64,000 nt of DNA from Niastella populi (GTDB taxonomy: Bacteria; Bacteroidota; Bacteroidia; Chitinophagales; Chitinophagaceae), in contig NZ_LWBP01000188.1 in assembly GCF_002078015.1 (NCBI RefSeq), forward strand, positions 372,001 through 436,000, in the 5' to 3' direction. Positions within the stretch are counted from its first letter, which is position 1. The number at the start of each line of letters is the position of its first letter. Positions 25,072-33,491 of this stretch are shown piece after piece. The translations under genes and the position numbers were made by a program. Under the pieces are notes generated by a model that was not told where the DNA came from, ran no database searches, and worked only from the letters and a program-made list of their open reading frames with translations.

Positions 25072-26004
25072 ATGAAAGCAATAGTTTACCGGTCAACCGG
25101 CAGTTGGTACAATATTAAAACTGAAACGGGCAGGGCCATGAGCGCCCGTATCAAAGGTGTTTTTAAGATAGATGACATCACCTCAACCAATCCTATTGCG
25201 GTAGGCGATGAGGTGATCATTGAAGTGGAAAGCGAATCGGCCAATACGGCCATGATAACGGAAATTCTTCCCCGGCACAATTATATAAACCGGCAGTCGC
25301 CGGCACATAAAAAGCACCACCATATCGTTGCCGCCAATCTCGATCAGTCATTATTGTTTGCAACGCTCAGGGAGCCCAAAACCTCACAGGGTTTTATCGA
25401 CAGGTTCCTGGTCACCTGCGAGGCATATCATGTGCCTGCTATCGTTGTTTTCAACAAGGCCGATCTGTACAGGAATAAAGAGCAGGAGAAGTATGCCGAA
25501 CTGAAGGAGATGTATGCAGCTATTGGTTACCGTACCATATTGATGTCGGTAAAAACCAATGAAGGCGTACAGGAAGTAAAAGACGCGCTGGAAGGAAAAA
25601 CTACCCTGCTGAGCGGGCATTCGGGTGTTGGCAAATCTTCTTTTATCAATACCATCTTTCCTGAGCTGCAGTTGAAAACACAGGATGTAAGCGGGTGGAG
25701 CGGCAAGGGATTGCATACGACCACGTTTGCCGAAATGTTCGATCTGCCCCTGTCGACAGGCGGGAGGGTAATTGATACCCCGGGCATGCGCGAATTCGGG
25801 CTGGTTGATATCACCCGGCAGGAGCTATCGCATTATTATCCTGAAATGGCCCGGCTTATTACCGCGTGCCAGTTCAATAACTGTTTGCATATTAATGAAC
25901 CGGGCTGCGCTGTAAAAGAAGCCGTAGCCAACGGGATAATACATGAAGACCGGTACGTCAGCTACTACAATATACTTGAGTCAATAGACGAACGGAATTA
26001 TTGA
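25072..26004 (+). CDS. rsgA: Small-ribosomal-subunit biogenesis GTPase RsgA
   Basis: Circularly permuted GTPase that matures the 30S subunit. 310 aa from ATG at 25072; the frame extends upstream into the palindrome, which is not coding. Order of motifs is the permuted one: OB-fold (1-80), NKAD (G4, in VVFNKADLY), P-loop GHSGVGKSS, DTPGMREF (G3), then the zinc module with Cys, Cys, His and Cys in CQFNNCLHINEPGC. Complete and typical. Confidence 0.95.
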   Translation: MKAIVYRSTGSWYNIKTETGRAMSARIKGVFKIDDITSTNPIAVGDEVIIEVESESANTAMITEILPRHNYINRQSPAHKKHHHIVAANLDQSLLFATLREPKTSQGFIDRFLVTCEAYHVPAIVVFNKADLYRNKEQEKYAELKEMYAAIGYRTILMSVKTNEGVQEVKDALEGKTTLLSGHSGVGKSSFINTIFPELQLKTQDVSGWSGKGLHTTTFAEMFDLPLSTGGRVIDTPGMREFGLVDITRQELSHYYPEMARLITACQFNNCLHINEPGCAVKEAVANGIIHEDRYVSYYNILESIDERNY

Positions 26005-26255
26005 AATAATGAATATTGAATTTCCAATGTTGAATGTCGAAGTAGAAATGCACCATAGCTTTACTTCGTTATTGAACCTTCAATATTGGATATTGGAAAT
26101 TAAAGGGAAGAGGATATTGGAGGGAGAAGAATATTGAATATCGAATGTTCAACGCGTGCCCGTCAGAAGCTGAGCGAAGGCGGGTAGAATGTCGAAATAG
26201 CGCTGCGGCTCGTTTTTCACTTCGAAATTCAACCTTCGGCGTTCAATATTCGATA
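26005..26255. repeat. ATTGAATATCGAA-type imperfect inverted repeats
   Basis: Two nested imperfect palindromes. The first uses TGAATTTCCAATG (about 26018-26046) against TTGGATATTGGAAATT (about 26085-26101). The second uses ATATTGAATATCGAATG and TTCAACGC (26133-26156) against GCGTTCAATATTCGATATT (26239-26257). The same words recur at 63312-63361. The right edge touches the stop of the next gene. No ORF. Confidence 0.65.
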
Positions 26256-26633
26256 TTACACCAGGTACCGTCTGCTCTGGTTCACCAGTAGTTTGGTTTC
26301 CAGAAACTTTGCCACTTCTATCACCGCATCATTGTCTTTGCGCGGAGCTTCCTTGAACTTGAGTGGATAAATTGAGATACCTGTGTAAATGTTGTAATAC
26401 AGGGTTAGCAAATGACCTTTATACGTGAAGTTCCACGTAAGCGTGTCGAAGTCATCCTGTTTGTTTGTAAAACGGATCTTGAGATCGTCAAGGAGAATGT
26501 TGGCCACTTCGTAAAAGCGTTTCAGCCCACAGTCGTCGTCAATGATCGCCTCGGTACAGCCGAAATCTGTGCGTAGCGTAAGGCTCATAAAGTACGGTTT
26601 GGGTATTATAAATACGGTAGAACCGAAGTTCAA
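26256..26633 (-). CDS. Hypothetical protein, 125 aa
   Basis: No family recognised with confidence. Soluble and acidic-to-neutral with beta-strand patterns (TLTWNFTYKGHLLTLYYNIYTGISIYP, here quoted in part as WNFTYKGHLLTLYYN). Contains two cysteines in FGCTEAIIDDDCG. The frame opens with TTG at 26633; the first ATG is at 26588 (110 aa). The preceding residues look like coding beta-strand, so the longer form is given. A small lipoprotein gene lies 30 nt upstream on the same strand. Function unknown. Confidence 0.6.
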   Translation of the reverse strand: MNFGSTVFIIPKPYFMSLTLRTDFGCTEAIIDDDCGLKRFYEVANILLDDLKIRFTNKQDDFDTLTWNFTYKGHLLTLYYNIYTGISIYPLKFKEAPRKDNDAVIEVAKFLETKLLVNQSRRYLV

Positions 26634-26663
26634 CCGGAATAGCAGGGGCTCGCTTTTGTTGTA

Positions 26664-26828
26664 TTATGATCTGAACTTCCTGGCCTTGGGTACTTTCTCA
26701 CCACTCAAAATTCGCTCGGCGCCCACATTTTTACCATTACTCGGACAGCCCTTTCTCTGGCATGAACTTCCACCTAAAATATAAGTAGCCAAAGCCACGG
26801 AAAACAACAAAATTCTAATAGATTTCAT
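26664..26828 (-). CDS. Small lipoprotein, 54 aa
   Basis: ATG at 26828. Signal peptide (MKSIRILLFSVALATY) ends with GGSSC (Cys23), so the mature product is a lipidated peptide of only 32 residues, rich in Lys/Arg/Gly (KGCPSNGKNVGAERIL, then GEKVPKARKFRS). A second cysteine at residue 28 may form a disulfide or remain free. It is read in the same direction as the 125-aa hypothetical gene downstream. No function can be named. Confidence 0.6.
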   Translation of the reverse strand: MKSIRILLFSVALATYILGGSSCQRKGCPSNGKNVGAERILSGEKVPKARKFRS

Positions 26829-26901
26829 ATACCTGGTTTCAAAGGATAAAACGCCCTTAAATCTAGAAATATTATACCATAATTGCAATAGGGAGAACCA
26901 A

Positions 26902-27429
26902 TTATTCGGTTACCTGATCACGAAACCAATCGGCGTATTTTATGTAATTGTTGGCTATCCGGTCAATTTCGCCATTTATTTGCTCAACTGCGATGTCTTT
27001 CACCCTTTTAGCCGGTACGCCTGCAAAAATGGTACCCGGGGGTACGATGGTTTCTTCCAATACCACGGCCCCGGCAGCAATGATGGAGTTGCTGCCGATC
27101 TGCGCACGGTCCATGATAATGGCGCCCATGCCTACCAGTACGTTGTCGGAGATATTACAGCCATGTATAATGGCATTATGCCCTACAGACACATTATTGC
27201 CGATAATGGTTTGGGTTCGTTTATAAGTACAATGGATAACCGCCCCGTCCTGGATATTTACTTTATTTCCCATGCGTATGCTGTTCACGTCGCCCCGCAC
27301 CACGGCATTGAACCAAATGCTGCAGTCATCACCCATAACCACATCGCCAACGATGGTAGCATTGGGGGCAATAAAGCAATTACTTCCAAACTTGGGGTAA
27401 ACCCCTTCAACGTGTAAGATCACTGGCAT
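26902..27429 (-). CDS. Gamma-class carbonic anhydrase-like hexapeptide-repeat protein
   Basis: 175 aa left-handed beta-helix with the imperfect I/V-G-x4 hexapeptide rhythm throughout (for example IGNNVSVGHNAIIHG). Three metal-ligand histidines of gamma carbonic anhydrases are seen: His66 (AVIHCT), His83 (SVGHN) and His88 (AIIHG). Cytoplasmic trimer in relatives. Whether it hydrates CO2 or is a related acyl-group enzyme cannot be decided here. It is divergent from the aminotransferase, with a repeat-rich region between. Confidence 0.88.
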   Translation of the reverse strand: MPVILHVEGVYPKFGSNCFIAPNATIVGDVVMGDDCSIWFNAVVRGDVNSIRMGNKVNIQDGAVIHCTYKRTQTIIGNNVSVGHNAIIHGCNISDNVLVGMGAIIMDRAQIGSNSIIAAGAVVLEETIVPPGTIFAGVPAKRVKDIAVEQINGEIDRIANNYIKYADWFRDQVTE

Positions 27430-27658
27430 GGCTGTAGAGTTTATGTTTTATAGTTTGTGGTTTGTAGTTTGTGGTTTGTAGTTCCTGCAGCAAATATCCT
27501 GAATAAGTTTCAGTTACCGCCAGCCAGTTTTCTGTTTCCTGCAATCTGTAACCTGTAACCCAACAGCAGCGAGTGCTGAATGTAAACCCCGGTACCCGGC
27601 ACCTGGTAACCGGTAACTGGCCCCCCGTACCCCGCAACCGGTTATCTTTGCCGGGAAT
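27430..27658. repeat. Mixed word repeats upstream of the class III aminotransferase
   Basis: 27437-27482 is a tandem of TAGTTTGTGGTTTG units. 27543-27640 belongs to the CCGG word family (CCGGTACCCGG, CCTGGTAACCGG, TAACTGG). A perfect -7 box TATCTTTG sits at 27643-27650. Confidence 0.65.
27643..27650 (+). promoter_or_regulatory. -7 box before the aminotransferase gene
   Basis: TATCTTTG fits TAnnTTTG exactly, only 8 nt before the ATG at 27659, which would give a very short or absent leader. No -33 TTTG is visible, so it may be coincidental. Confidence 0.35.
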
Positions 27659-28846
27659 ATGAATAAACGCGAATTATTTCTGCGGCATGTGGCCCAAACC
27701 TCCCCGGCCCCGTTGGCGCTTGACATTGTGAAAGCAAAGGGGAGCATTTTGCGCGATGCCGCCGGTAAAAAATACCTCGATCTGATTGCCGGCATCAGCG
27801 TATGCAATGTTGGCCACTGCCACCCGAAAGTGGTAAAAGCCGTAAAAAAACAGGTAGACGACTACATGCACCTGCTGGTGTATGGCGAAATGGTTGAAAC
27901 GCCCCAGGTGCAATATGCCAAATGGCTTACCGACCAGTTGCCCGGCAGCCTGAACTCGGTGTATTTCACCAATTCCGGGGCGGAAGCTACCGAAGGGGCC
28001 ATGAAGCTGGCAAAACGGTTCACCAACCGTACCCGCATCGTTGCCTTCAACAAGAGTTATCACGGTTCTACCCAGGGGGCGCTGAGCATTATGGGCGACG
28101 AATATTGGCGCAATGCCTTTCGCCCCCTGTTACCCGATGTGCTGCACCTCGAATACGATTCAATGGAATCGCTGCAGGAGATCGATGCCCACACGGCCTG
28201 TGTGTTTGCCGAAACCGTACAGGCGGAGCGGGGTGTGGTGGCGCCTTCTGCCCAATGGATGAAAGCCCTTAGGGATAAATGTACCGAAACAGGAACCTTA
28301 CTCATACTCGATGAAATACAAACCGGGTTTGGCCGAACCGGCACGTTATGGGGGTTCGAACAGTTCAATATAGTGCCCGATATTGTTTTGCTGGGCAAGG
28401 CCCTTGGCGGCGGAATGCCCCTCGGCGCTTTTGCAGCCGATCAAAAAATAATGCAGGTACTTACCGAAAACCCGGTGCTGGGACATATTACCACTTTTGG
28501 GGGGCATCCGGTTTGTTGTGCTGCCGGACTGGCCGCCTTTAAGGTGCTGCTGAAAGAAGGCATCGTAGACAAGGTACCGGGCAAAACCGCGCTATTCAAA
28601 GAACTACTGCAACATCCGCTGATAAAGGCCATTCGGGCCAACGGATTGCTGATGGCCATTGAGTTTGAAAATTTTGAGATCAATAAACAGGTAATAGATG
28701 GCTGCCTACGGCGCGGGTTGCTTACCGACTGGTTCCTGTTCGCTCCCGGATGTTTACGCATTGCTCCACCGCTTACCATTGCTGAAAAAGAGATAAAGAA
28801 AGCGGCAAGGATCATACTTGAGGTACTGGATAGCGTTCAGGCGTGA
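27659..28846 (+). CDS. Class III PLP aminotransferase (ornithine/4-aminobutyrate-type)
   Basis: 395 aa. Class III blocks: NSGAEATEGAMKLAKR, YHGSTQGALS, the Asp region LILDEIQTGFGRTGTLWGFE and PLP lysine in LLGKALGGGMPLGAFA. Related to acetylornithine and ornithine aminotransferases but not in the arg operon and distinct from the ArgD here. In Bacteroidota such genes are usually annotated only as aspartate aminotransferase family protein. The substrate is probably an omega-amino acid; this cannot be refined from sequence alone. Confidence 0.88.
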   Translation: MNKRELFLRHVAQTSPAPLALDIVKAKGSILRDAAGKKYLDLIAGISVCNVGHCHPKVVKAVKKQVDDYMHLLVYGEMVETPQVQYAKWLTDQLPGSLNSVYFTNSGAEATEGAMKLAKRFTNRTRIVAFNKSYHGSTQGALSIMGDEYWRNAFRPLLPDVLHLEYDSMESLQEIDAHTACVFAETVQAERGVVAPSAQWMKALRDKCTETGTLLILDEIQTGFGRTGTLWGFEQFNIVPDIVLLGKALGGGMPLGAFAADQKIMQVLTENPVLGHITTFGGHPVCCAAGLAAFKVLLKEGIVDKVPGKTALFKELLQHPLIKAIRANGLLMAIEFENFEINKQVIDGCLRRGLLTDWFLFAPGCLRIAPPLTIAEKEIKKAARIILEVLDSVQA

Positions 28847-29074
28847 ATCGGGAATGGTGAAGTGCTATCTTCAGTTACCAGTTTCCGGGCCTTTTATTTT
28901 ATAACTGCCGTAATTGATCGGGCACGCTGCAACCGGTACCCGGTATCTGGTAACCGGTAACCCGCCTCACTAACTTCCTGATTGTTAATTAGCCGGCGAT
29001 TTAAGCCATTATCGGGCATATACCTTTACATTTGCGCGGATTCATTTTTCATTTAATCACATCAAAAATAGGCT
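28847..29074. repeat. CCGG word repeats between the aminotransferase and the DUF4399 gene
   Basis: 28877-28893 and 28930-28972 contain CAGTTTCCGG, AACCGGTACCCGG and TCTGGTAACCGGTAACC, the same family as at 10920-11160. The rest is unremarkable apart from the -7 box at 29027. Confidence 0.6.
29027..29034 (+). promoter_or_regulatory. -7 box before the DUF4399 gene
   Basis: TACATTTG matches TAnnTTTG and lies 40 nt before the ATG. The -33 element is not evident. Confidence 0.45.
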
Positions 29075-29596
29075 ATGCGTAAAATTGATCTTATTCCTTT
29101 CTTGTTTTTGGGCTTAATGGCATGTAACGACAGCGCCGCTGGTGAAGGAACAAATAACGATACCACAGCAACGGTTGCCGCAGATTCAAATGCCGCTGAT
29201 CATCACCATATGGTTGATTCTGCTACGGCTGTAACGCCAATTCCTGCTATTCCTGAAGGCGCTAAAGTGTTTTTTGTAAACCTGAAGAACGGCCAGAAAA
29301 TTAAATCTCCTTTTAAAGTACAAATGGGGGTATCGGGCATTGCACTGGATTCTGCAGGTATTATCAGGCAGGCTTCCGGCCACCATCATATCCTTATCGA
29401 TGCGGGTGAGTCTTTTCCAATGGGCGAAGTAGTGCCTAAAGATTCCGCACACCTGCACTTTGGTAATGCACAAAAAGAAGCCGAGCTGAACCTAACGCCG
29501 GGCGAACATAAGATCTCTATGCAGTATGCCGATGGTATTCATCGTTCATATGGCGGTAAACTGGCCGCATCGGTTACAGTAACGGTTGAGAAGTAA
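29075..29596 (+). CDS. DUF4399 lipoprotein with histidine-rich segments
   Basis: 173 aa. Signal peptide ends in GLMAC (Cys17); a low-complexity Thr/Asn/Ala linker with DHHHMVD (about 42-48) follows. The folded part carries the DUF4399 pattern: VFFVNLKNGQKIKSPFKVQ, then SGHHHILID, LHFGNAQKEAELNL and LTPGEHKISMQYADG. The histidine clusters hint at metal binding, which is inference. Single gene with its own promoter box and terminator. Predicted membrane-anchored periplasmic or outer-membrane lipoprotein. Confidence 0.8.
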   Translation: MRKIDLIPFLFLGLMACNDSAAGEGTNNDTTATVAADSNAADHHHMVDSATAVTPIPAIPEGAKVFFVNLKNGQKIKSPFKVQMGVSGIALDSAGIIRQASGHHHILIDAGESFPMGEVVPKDSAHLHFGNAQKEAELNLTPGEHKISMQYADGIHRSYGGKLAASVTVTVEK

Positions 29597-29620
29597 TTAG
29601 CTGCTGAGCTGAAAATACCG

Positions 29621-29656
29621 GGGCAGATGTCTGAAAAAGATATCTGCCCTTTTTTA
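29621..29656 (+). terminator. Terminator after the DUF4399 gene
   Basis: GGGCAGATGTC (29621-29631) pairs with GATATCTGCCC (29639-29649) with one G-T step, loop of 7, then a T-run. Confidence 0.8.
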
Positions 29657-29847
29657 TTGTTCCACCGCCGGAATACGAGGCAGGAAAGTACAGGATGGTG
29701 GCTGCAATCGATAGAGTTAAGTAAAAACCCTAACTTAAAGTGTCTTGTTTACACAAAATAAATATTGAAAAACAGGAATTTGAGATCACTTATTTGTTAA
29801 AATAGCGCTGGTCGTCTAAAAAATTATTTATTTAAAGATCCTTATAA

Positions 29848-29855
29848 TATTTTTG
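29848..29855 (+). promoter_or_regulatory. -7 box of a candidate small-RNA promoter
   Basis: TATTTTTG matches TAnnTTTG exactly, in an intergenic region, about 50 nt before an orphan terminator and with no ORF downstream. No -33 TTTG at the usual distance. Confidence 0.4.
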
Positions 29856-29860
29856 GCCTA

Positions 29861-29930
29861 GTTAAACAAGGTCTATGCAATAGCTTTGAGGGCATGACCT
29901 GCGGGGCGATTTTCTAATCGCCCCTTTTTT
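29861..29930 (+). ncRNA. Candidate ~70-nt small RNA
   Basis: Starts about 6 nt after a perfect -7 box (29848-29855) and ends in a perfect intrinsic terminator: GGGGCGATT (29903-29911) with AATCGCCCC (29916-29924), a 4-nt loop and TTTTTT. The upstream half can form a second stem (AGGTC with GACCT, about 29869-29900). Only a two-codon frame (ATG CAA TAG) lies inside. The nearest genes are fully accounted for by their own terminators. Ends are predicted, not observed. Confidence 0.5.
29903..29930 (+). terminator. Orphan intrinsic terminator (3' end of the candidate small RNA)
   Basis: 9-bp perfect stem, TTCT loop and six T. Not next to any coding gene's end. Confidence 0.8.
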
Positions 29931-30154
29931 ATTGTAAAACCCCTGATCTGTTAAGCAAATTTGCTTTACCCTTGACTGTGATCAACTTACCCCATAAATT
30001 TTTCTAACTGTTTGGTTCAACTATAGGCTTCGGTTGTTTTAATAGTGATAGTCGGTTATTGATCGGGTATTGAAATCACCCCTGAATTTCAACCGGCCTT
30101 TGGCTGATTATCTTAGTTCTTTTTCTTTGTGAAGTATCGCAAATTACACTTTAC

Positions 30155-30187
30155 CAGGAGCCAGTTCTCTGGCACCTGTTTTTTTTA
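30155..30187 (+). terminator. Second orphan terminator
   Basis: CAGGAGCCAG (30155-30164) with CTGGCACCTG (30169-30178), one mismatch, TTCT loop, then eight T. No plus-strand ORF lies between it and the previous terminator at 29930. It may end another small RNA, although no good promoter was recognised. Confidence 0.7.
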
Positions 30188-30247
30188 TTCGCCGTAGTTT
30201 TGGCGCAGGCGGATTGATTCAGATTATACGGCTTATTGTTCAAGCGA

Positions 30248-30284
30248 ATAAAAAGGCCTTCGTCTGCAATGCATAACGAAGGCC
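30248..30284 (-). terminator. Terminator of the DUF5686 gene
   Basis: On the minus strand GGCCTTCGT pairs with ACGAAGGCC (30276-30284 with 30255-30263), followed by a T-run (30254-30248). About 40 nt after the stop codon. Confidence 0.8.
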
Positions 30285-30323
30285 AAATATGTAAGAAAGT
30301 TATTCTTTATTGACCATTCACCA

Positions 30324-32831
30324 CTAGAACTGTAACCTGAAGCTTCCAAACACCCCCCAGCGTTGAGATGCAGCTTTGGGCAATGGTTGCGGTAATACCC
30401 GCCACACAAAATCAAATCGTAAAACTTTAAAGATGTTATCTACTCCGGTACCTACTTCGAGGTAGGTTTTGCCGTCGAGCGATTCGAATATGTAGGTAGA
30501 TCCGGCAGGCATGTTCAACGCCTTGTTTTCTTCACTTAAGCTGCCCCACAATCCTTTTACAGTATAGAACTGGCGGAACTTCAACCGGCGGGTGAACGGC
30601 GTAAAACGGAATATGCCCGAACCGATATTATGTTCAAAATTGAAGCCCGCGAATTTATCGTGCAGGTATTGCCAGCGGTTCATTAAGCTATAGGCATACT
30701 TGTTATAGTAATAAATTTCATTACCGGGGGCTACATCGAGTAACATGAACGGCAGGGTGCCGAATGTTTTACCACCAAATACATTGTAATACACCGTTCC
30801 GTAAGGAGATATTTTCATGTAGTCGGAAATGCTGCCGGTTAATTTACTGTATTCATAATGGCTGTCGAATACACCCTTTATGCCGCGGGTATACTTAATG
30901 GTTGTAATGGGGTAGGGGCTGCCCATGCTGTAGCGTAAGAACGATCCTTCAATGAATTTCTCGAGGTAAGCGAAACGTAATTGAACAGAACCCTCAAAAG
31001 TATTCAACGGCGTTGTGGCGCCATTGCCGTCGAGGAAGATCTCTTTTTCGGGCAGGTTCAGCAACGGGTTATACACCTTGCGTACACCGCTCAGCATTAC
31101 TGAAAAACCGGAATGCCATTCTTTGAAAAGGTCCAGCTGCATCAATTCGGTTTTCAGGAATTTGATGGGAACGCCGTTTTTTCGCACCGCCAGGGCGAAG
31201 ATATTATCCTGGCTTACTTCGTCGAGATAGTTTTGACCGTAATCGATATCCTTCGAGTATTTAGCGAAAATATACGAGCGCGGATTTTTATTGAACAGGT
31301 ACATGGCGTCGGCCTCGTATTTGAACTTTTGGTCGTTTGTACCGTAGGCTAAATAACCATGTAAGTGCAGTTTTTTGCTGAAGTAACGATTGGTACCCAG
31401 GTCCCAGCGGAAACGCCATCCTTCAAGTACGTTGGAGAACACCCAGTTGTACCAGGGGCCTATTTCAAAATTACCTACATCGAGGTAACCGGTGGCCAGG
31501 AAGTTCACGGTTTTTACCGCGCGTTGAAATGCCGGCAGTTTCAACAGGGTATCGATGGTTTGGTATAATTTCTTTTCGGTAGTGCTTAACTCCTCATGCC
31601 GGTTCTCAACCCAAAAAGAATCGGGCGCGTTATTGGCCTGGGGCGGAAATATCGTTTCTTCAAGGAGCTTGTTTTTGGCCAGCTCATGGGTTACCGAAGT
31701 ATCGTTTACAATTATGTCTTTGTAGGTAGTGGTCTTTCTGCCGATAGCGGCCAACAGCTTTTCGCCAGAGAAAAGCGACAGGTCAACCACGAATTTATCG
31801 CGGGTAAGGAACCAGGTGCTGTCGTTCAACAGGCTGAACTCCTGAATAATGCTCAGCTTGTTCACATAGTTCACGTTGGCCTCTTTACCAAGGCGAAGGT
31901 TCATCTTCTGAATGGCAAAGGTGGTATCGTGCACCCAGCAATCGCCCTCGAACGTGTTTGTTCCTTTATGTTTTGGAATAAAGAAGAAGTGAATGAGGCG
32001 GCGGCCGTTTACAAACTGCGAGTCAAGTACTTTATAGTTGTAGAAGGCATCGCCGTTATCGCTGATGGGGCTTACAAACTGTTTATCGAATACAGGAATG
32101 AAGTTGGCGTAAAAGTTTACGTTCTGATCGATACCGCCCAATAATTTGGAAACGCTTTCATTGTTCACCCCCATGGTTTTGGTGCCTTTGAACACTTCCC
32201 GGCGGCGCAGCGGCGATTTCTGAAAATAGTAATCAGAAATGGCTTCGGTGATATATACGGGTAAATAGGGAATGCCTTCTTCCGTTGTATCGATATTGTT
32301 CAGCACGAAATTGAACTTTTTGATAAACGGCAGGTTCTCCCATTTCTCTTTTTTAATGTTCTTGAGATCTACTTCGAGTTTGTTGTACAATTCGTACGAG
32401 AAGTTGCGGAAACGGTACCGGTCGTTTTGAGGTTTGTGTCGTACGATACGTTTCCACATAAGGATGCCGCGGTCGATCTTCCTTCTGACAACCACGGCTT
32501 CAAATTTGCCGCGCTCCATTAAAATGCTGATGTCTAATACGTTGTTTTTGGCTCTTTGTAATAAAAAGGTATCGAATGGGAGCTTAAAATCCTGGTAGCC
32601 TACATAAGAGATGATAAGTGTATCTGTAGGCCACTCATTAAAACGAAAAATAAATGATCCTGCTGAATCGCTGAGCTTGCCCGATTTCTGGGATTTGAAC
32701 TGCATAGAGGCGAAGGGAATACGTTCGTCGCTATGGGCATCCTTGACAATTCCTTTCAGTATCCTGGTTTGAGCTATTGTGTTTTGGGTCAACAGAATAA
32801 GCAGCAGGAGTTTAAACGGTCTAATAGGCAT
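30324..32831 (-). CDS. DUF5686 / carboxypeptidase-like regulatory domain outer-membrane protein
   Basis: 835 aa from ATG at 32831 (MPIRPFK), which starts a clear signal peptide; ten extra codons upstream are in frame. The first 100 residues form a CarboxypepD_reg-like beta-sandwich (GIVKDAHSDERIPFASM, SDSAGSF, SYVGYQDF), the N-terminal module of many Bacteroidota outer-membrane proteins. The remainder is the DUF5686 region, and the C-terminus has alternating aromatic strands of a beta-barrel, ending in Phe (FGSFRLQF). Likely outer membrane; no TonB box or SusD partner was seen. Confidence 0.82.
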   Translation of the reverse strand: MPIRPFKLLLLILLTQNTIAQTRILKGIVKDAHSDERIPFASMQFKSQKSGKLSDSAGSFIFRFNEWPTDTLIISYVGYQDFKLPFDTFLLQRAKNNVLDISILMERGKFEAVVVRRKIDRGILMWKRIVRHKPQNDRYRFRNFSYELYNKLEVDLKNIKKEKWENLPFIKKFNFVLNNIDTTEEGIPYLPVYITEAISDYYFQKSPLRRREVFKGTKTMGVNNESVSKLLGGIDQNVNFYANFIPVFDKQFVSPISDNGDAFYNYKVLDSQFVNGRRLIHFFFIPKHKGTNTFEGDCWVHDTTFAIQKMNLRLGKEANVNYVNKLSIIQEFSLLNDSTWFLTRDKFVVDLSLFSGEKLLAAIGRKTTTYKDIIVNDTSVTHELAKNKLLEETIFPPQANNAPDSFWVENRHEELSTTEKKLYQTIDTLLKLPAFQRAVKTVNFLATGYLDVGNFEIGPWYNWVFSNVLEGWRFRWDLGTNRYFSKKLHLHGYLAYGTNDQKFKYEADAMYLFNKNPRSYIFAKYSKDIDYGQNYLDEVSQDNIFALAVRKNGVPIKFLKTELMQLDLFKEWHSGFSVMLSGVRKVYNPLLNLPEKEIFLDGNGATTPLNTFEGSVQLRFAYLEKFIEGSFLRYSMGSPYPITTIKYTRGIKGVFDSHYEYSKLTGSISDYMKISPYGTVYYNVFGGKTFGTLPFMLLDVAPGNEIYYYNKYAYSLMNRWQYLHDKFAGFNFEHNIGSGIFRFTPFTRRLKFRQFYTVKGLWGSLSEENKALNMPAGSTYIFESLDGKTYLEVGTGVDNIFKVLRFDFVWRVLPQPLPKAASQRWGVFGSFRLQF

Positions 32832-33440
32832 TCTAATAAGGTCGGTTTGATTCTGCGCCAAAAATACAATAACAGTGATAAAAGCATAATGTTAAAAAAG
32901 ATAAAAGCGGGCAGGACGCCGGTAAAAGCCCTATTCCATCGGTAATATTCTTTTCCTGACGCGGTTTATAGTCATGGGGCCGGTCAGCATGATGTTGCAG
33001 CAACATTAAAAGCTTAATTGCCGGGGGATTGGGCTGTAGAAACTAACGTTACATTACATCTTTCTTATAAGCCTGTGGAGGGATGTTGCTGGAAAATTAC
33101 CTGGAAGCAGTTTTGGCGGAAATGTCGTTAATTGACCGGCTCCTGAAAAGCTAATCTTTGACACTTATTGGAATAGTAAAATACGGTTAATATGGCTGCT
33201 GCGGTTCAATTGGGTGCGGGTTTACGGGGGGTACATTAAACACCGGACACGCACTCCCGGGCCTGGTGTGGCTGATTGAGTGGCCAACTGAGCGTTACGC
33301 CATAACAACGAACGCATACACCCCGGGCTTTGCGCCGCCTGAGTTGATCCGAAAAACCAACTGCTTCGGAAATACGTGTTAAGCTTTTTACTTAAACGTT
33401 CAGCCTTTTTGAAGTTTATTTTTTGATTGAAGCGAAAAAG
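32832..33440. other. Gene-free region before the exosortase N operon
   Basis: About 600 nt without a credible ORF. An odd palindrome ATGTTGC-A-GCAACAT is at 32992-33006. No repeats of the word families are prominent, apart from a short AAACGTTCAGCC stretch near 33395. Otherwise nothing recognised. Confidence 0.5.
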
Positions 33441-33472
33441 TTTGGAAATCTGACAAACCAGTGCTTACTTTG
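33441..33472 (+). promoter_or_regulatory. Promoter of the exosortase N operon
   Basis: TTTG at 33441-33444, 20-nt spacer, then TTACTTTG at 33465-33472 (7 of 8 to TAnnTTTG). The transcript would start near 33478, some 12 nt before the first ATG. The -7 box overlaps the palindrome at 33467-33483. Confidence 0.55.
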
Positions 33473-33491
33473 TTTTACAAAGTGCTTTTTA
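33467..33491 (+). promoter_or_regulatory. Palindromic operator-like element, copy 1
   Basis: ACTTTGT-TTT-ACAAAGT (33467-33483) followed by GCTTTTTA up to the start codon of the first gene. Copy 2 at 34464-34488 matches at 21 of 25 positions. It overlaps the -7 box and start point, a good place for a repressor. The winged-helix protein at 34142 is the obvious candidate to bind it; that is inference. Confidence 0.55.

Noticed and set aside
31596-32144. 182-aa plus-strand frame opposite the DUF5686 gene
   Set aside because: Complementary to a well-supported outer-membrane protein gene.
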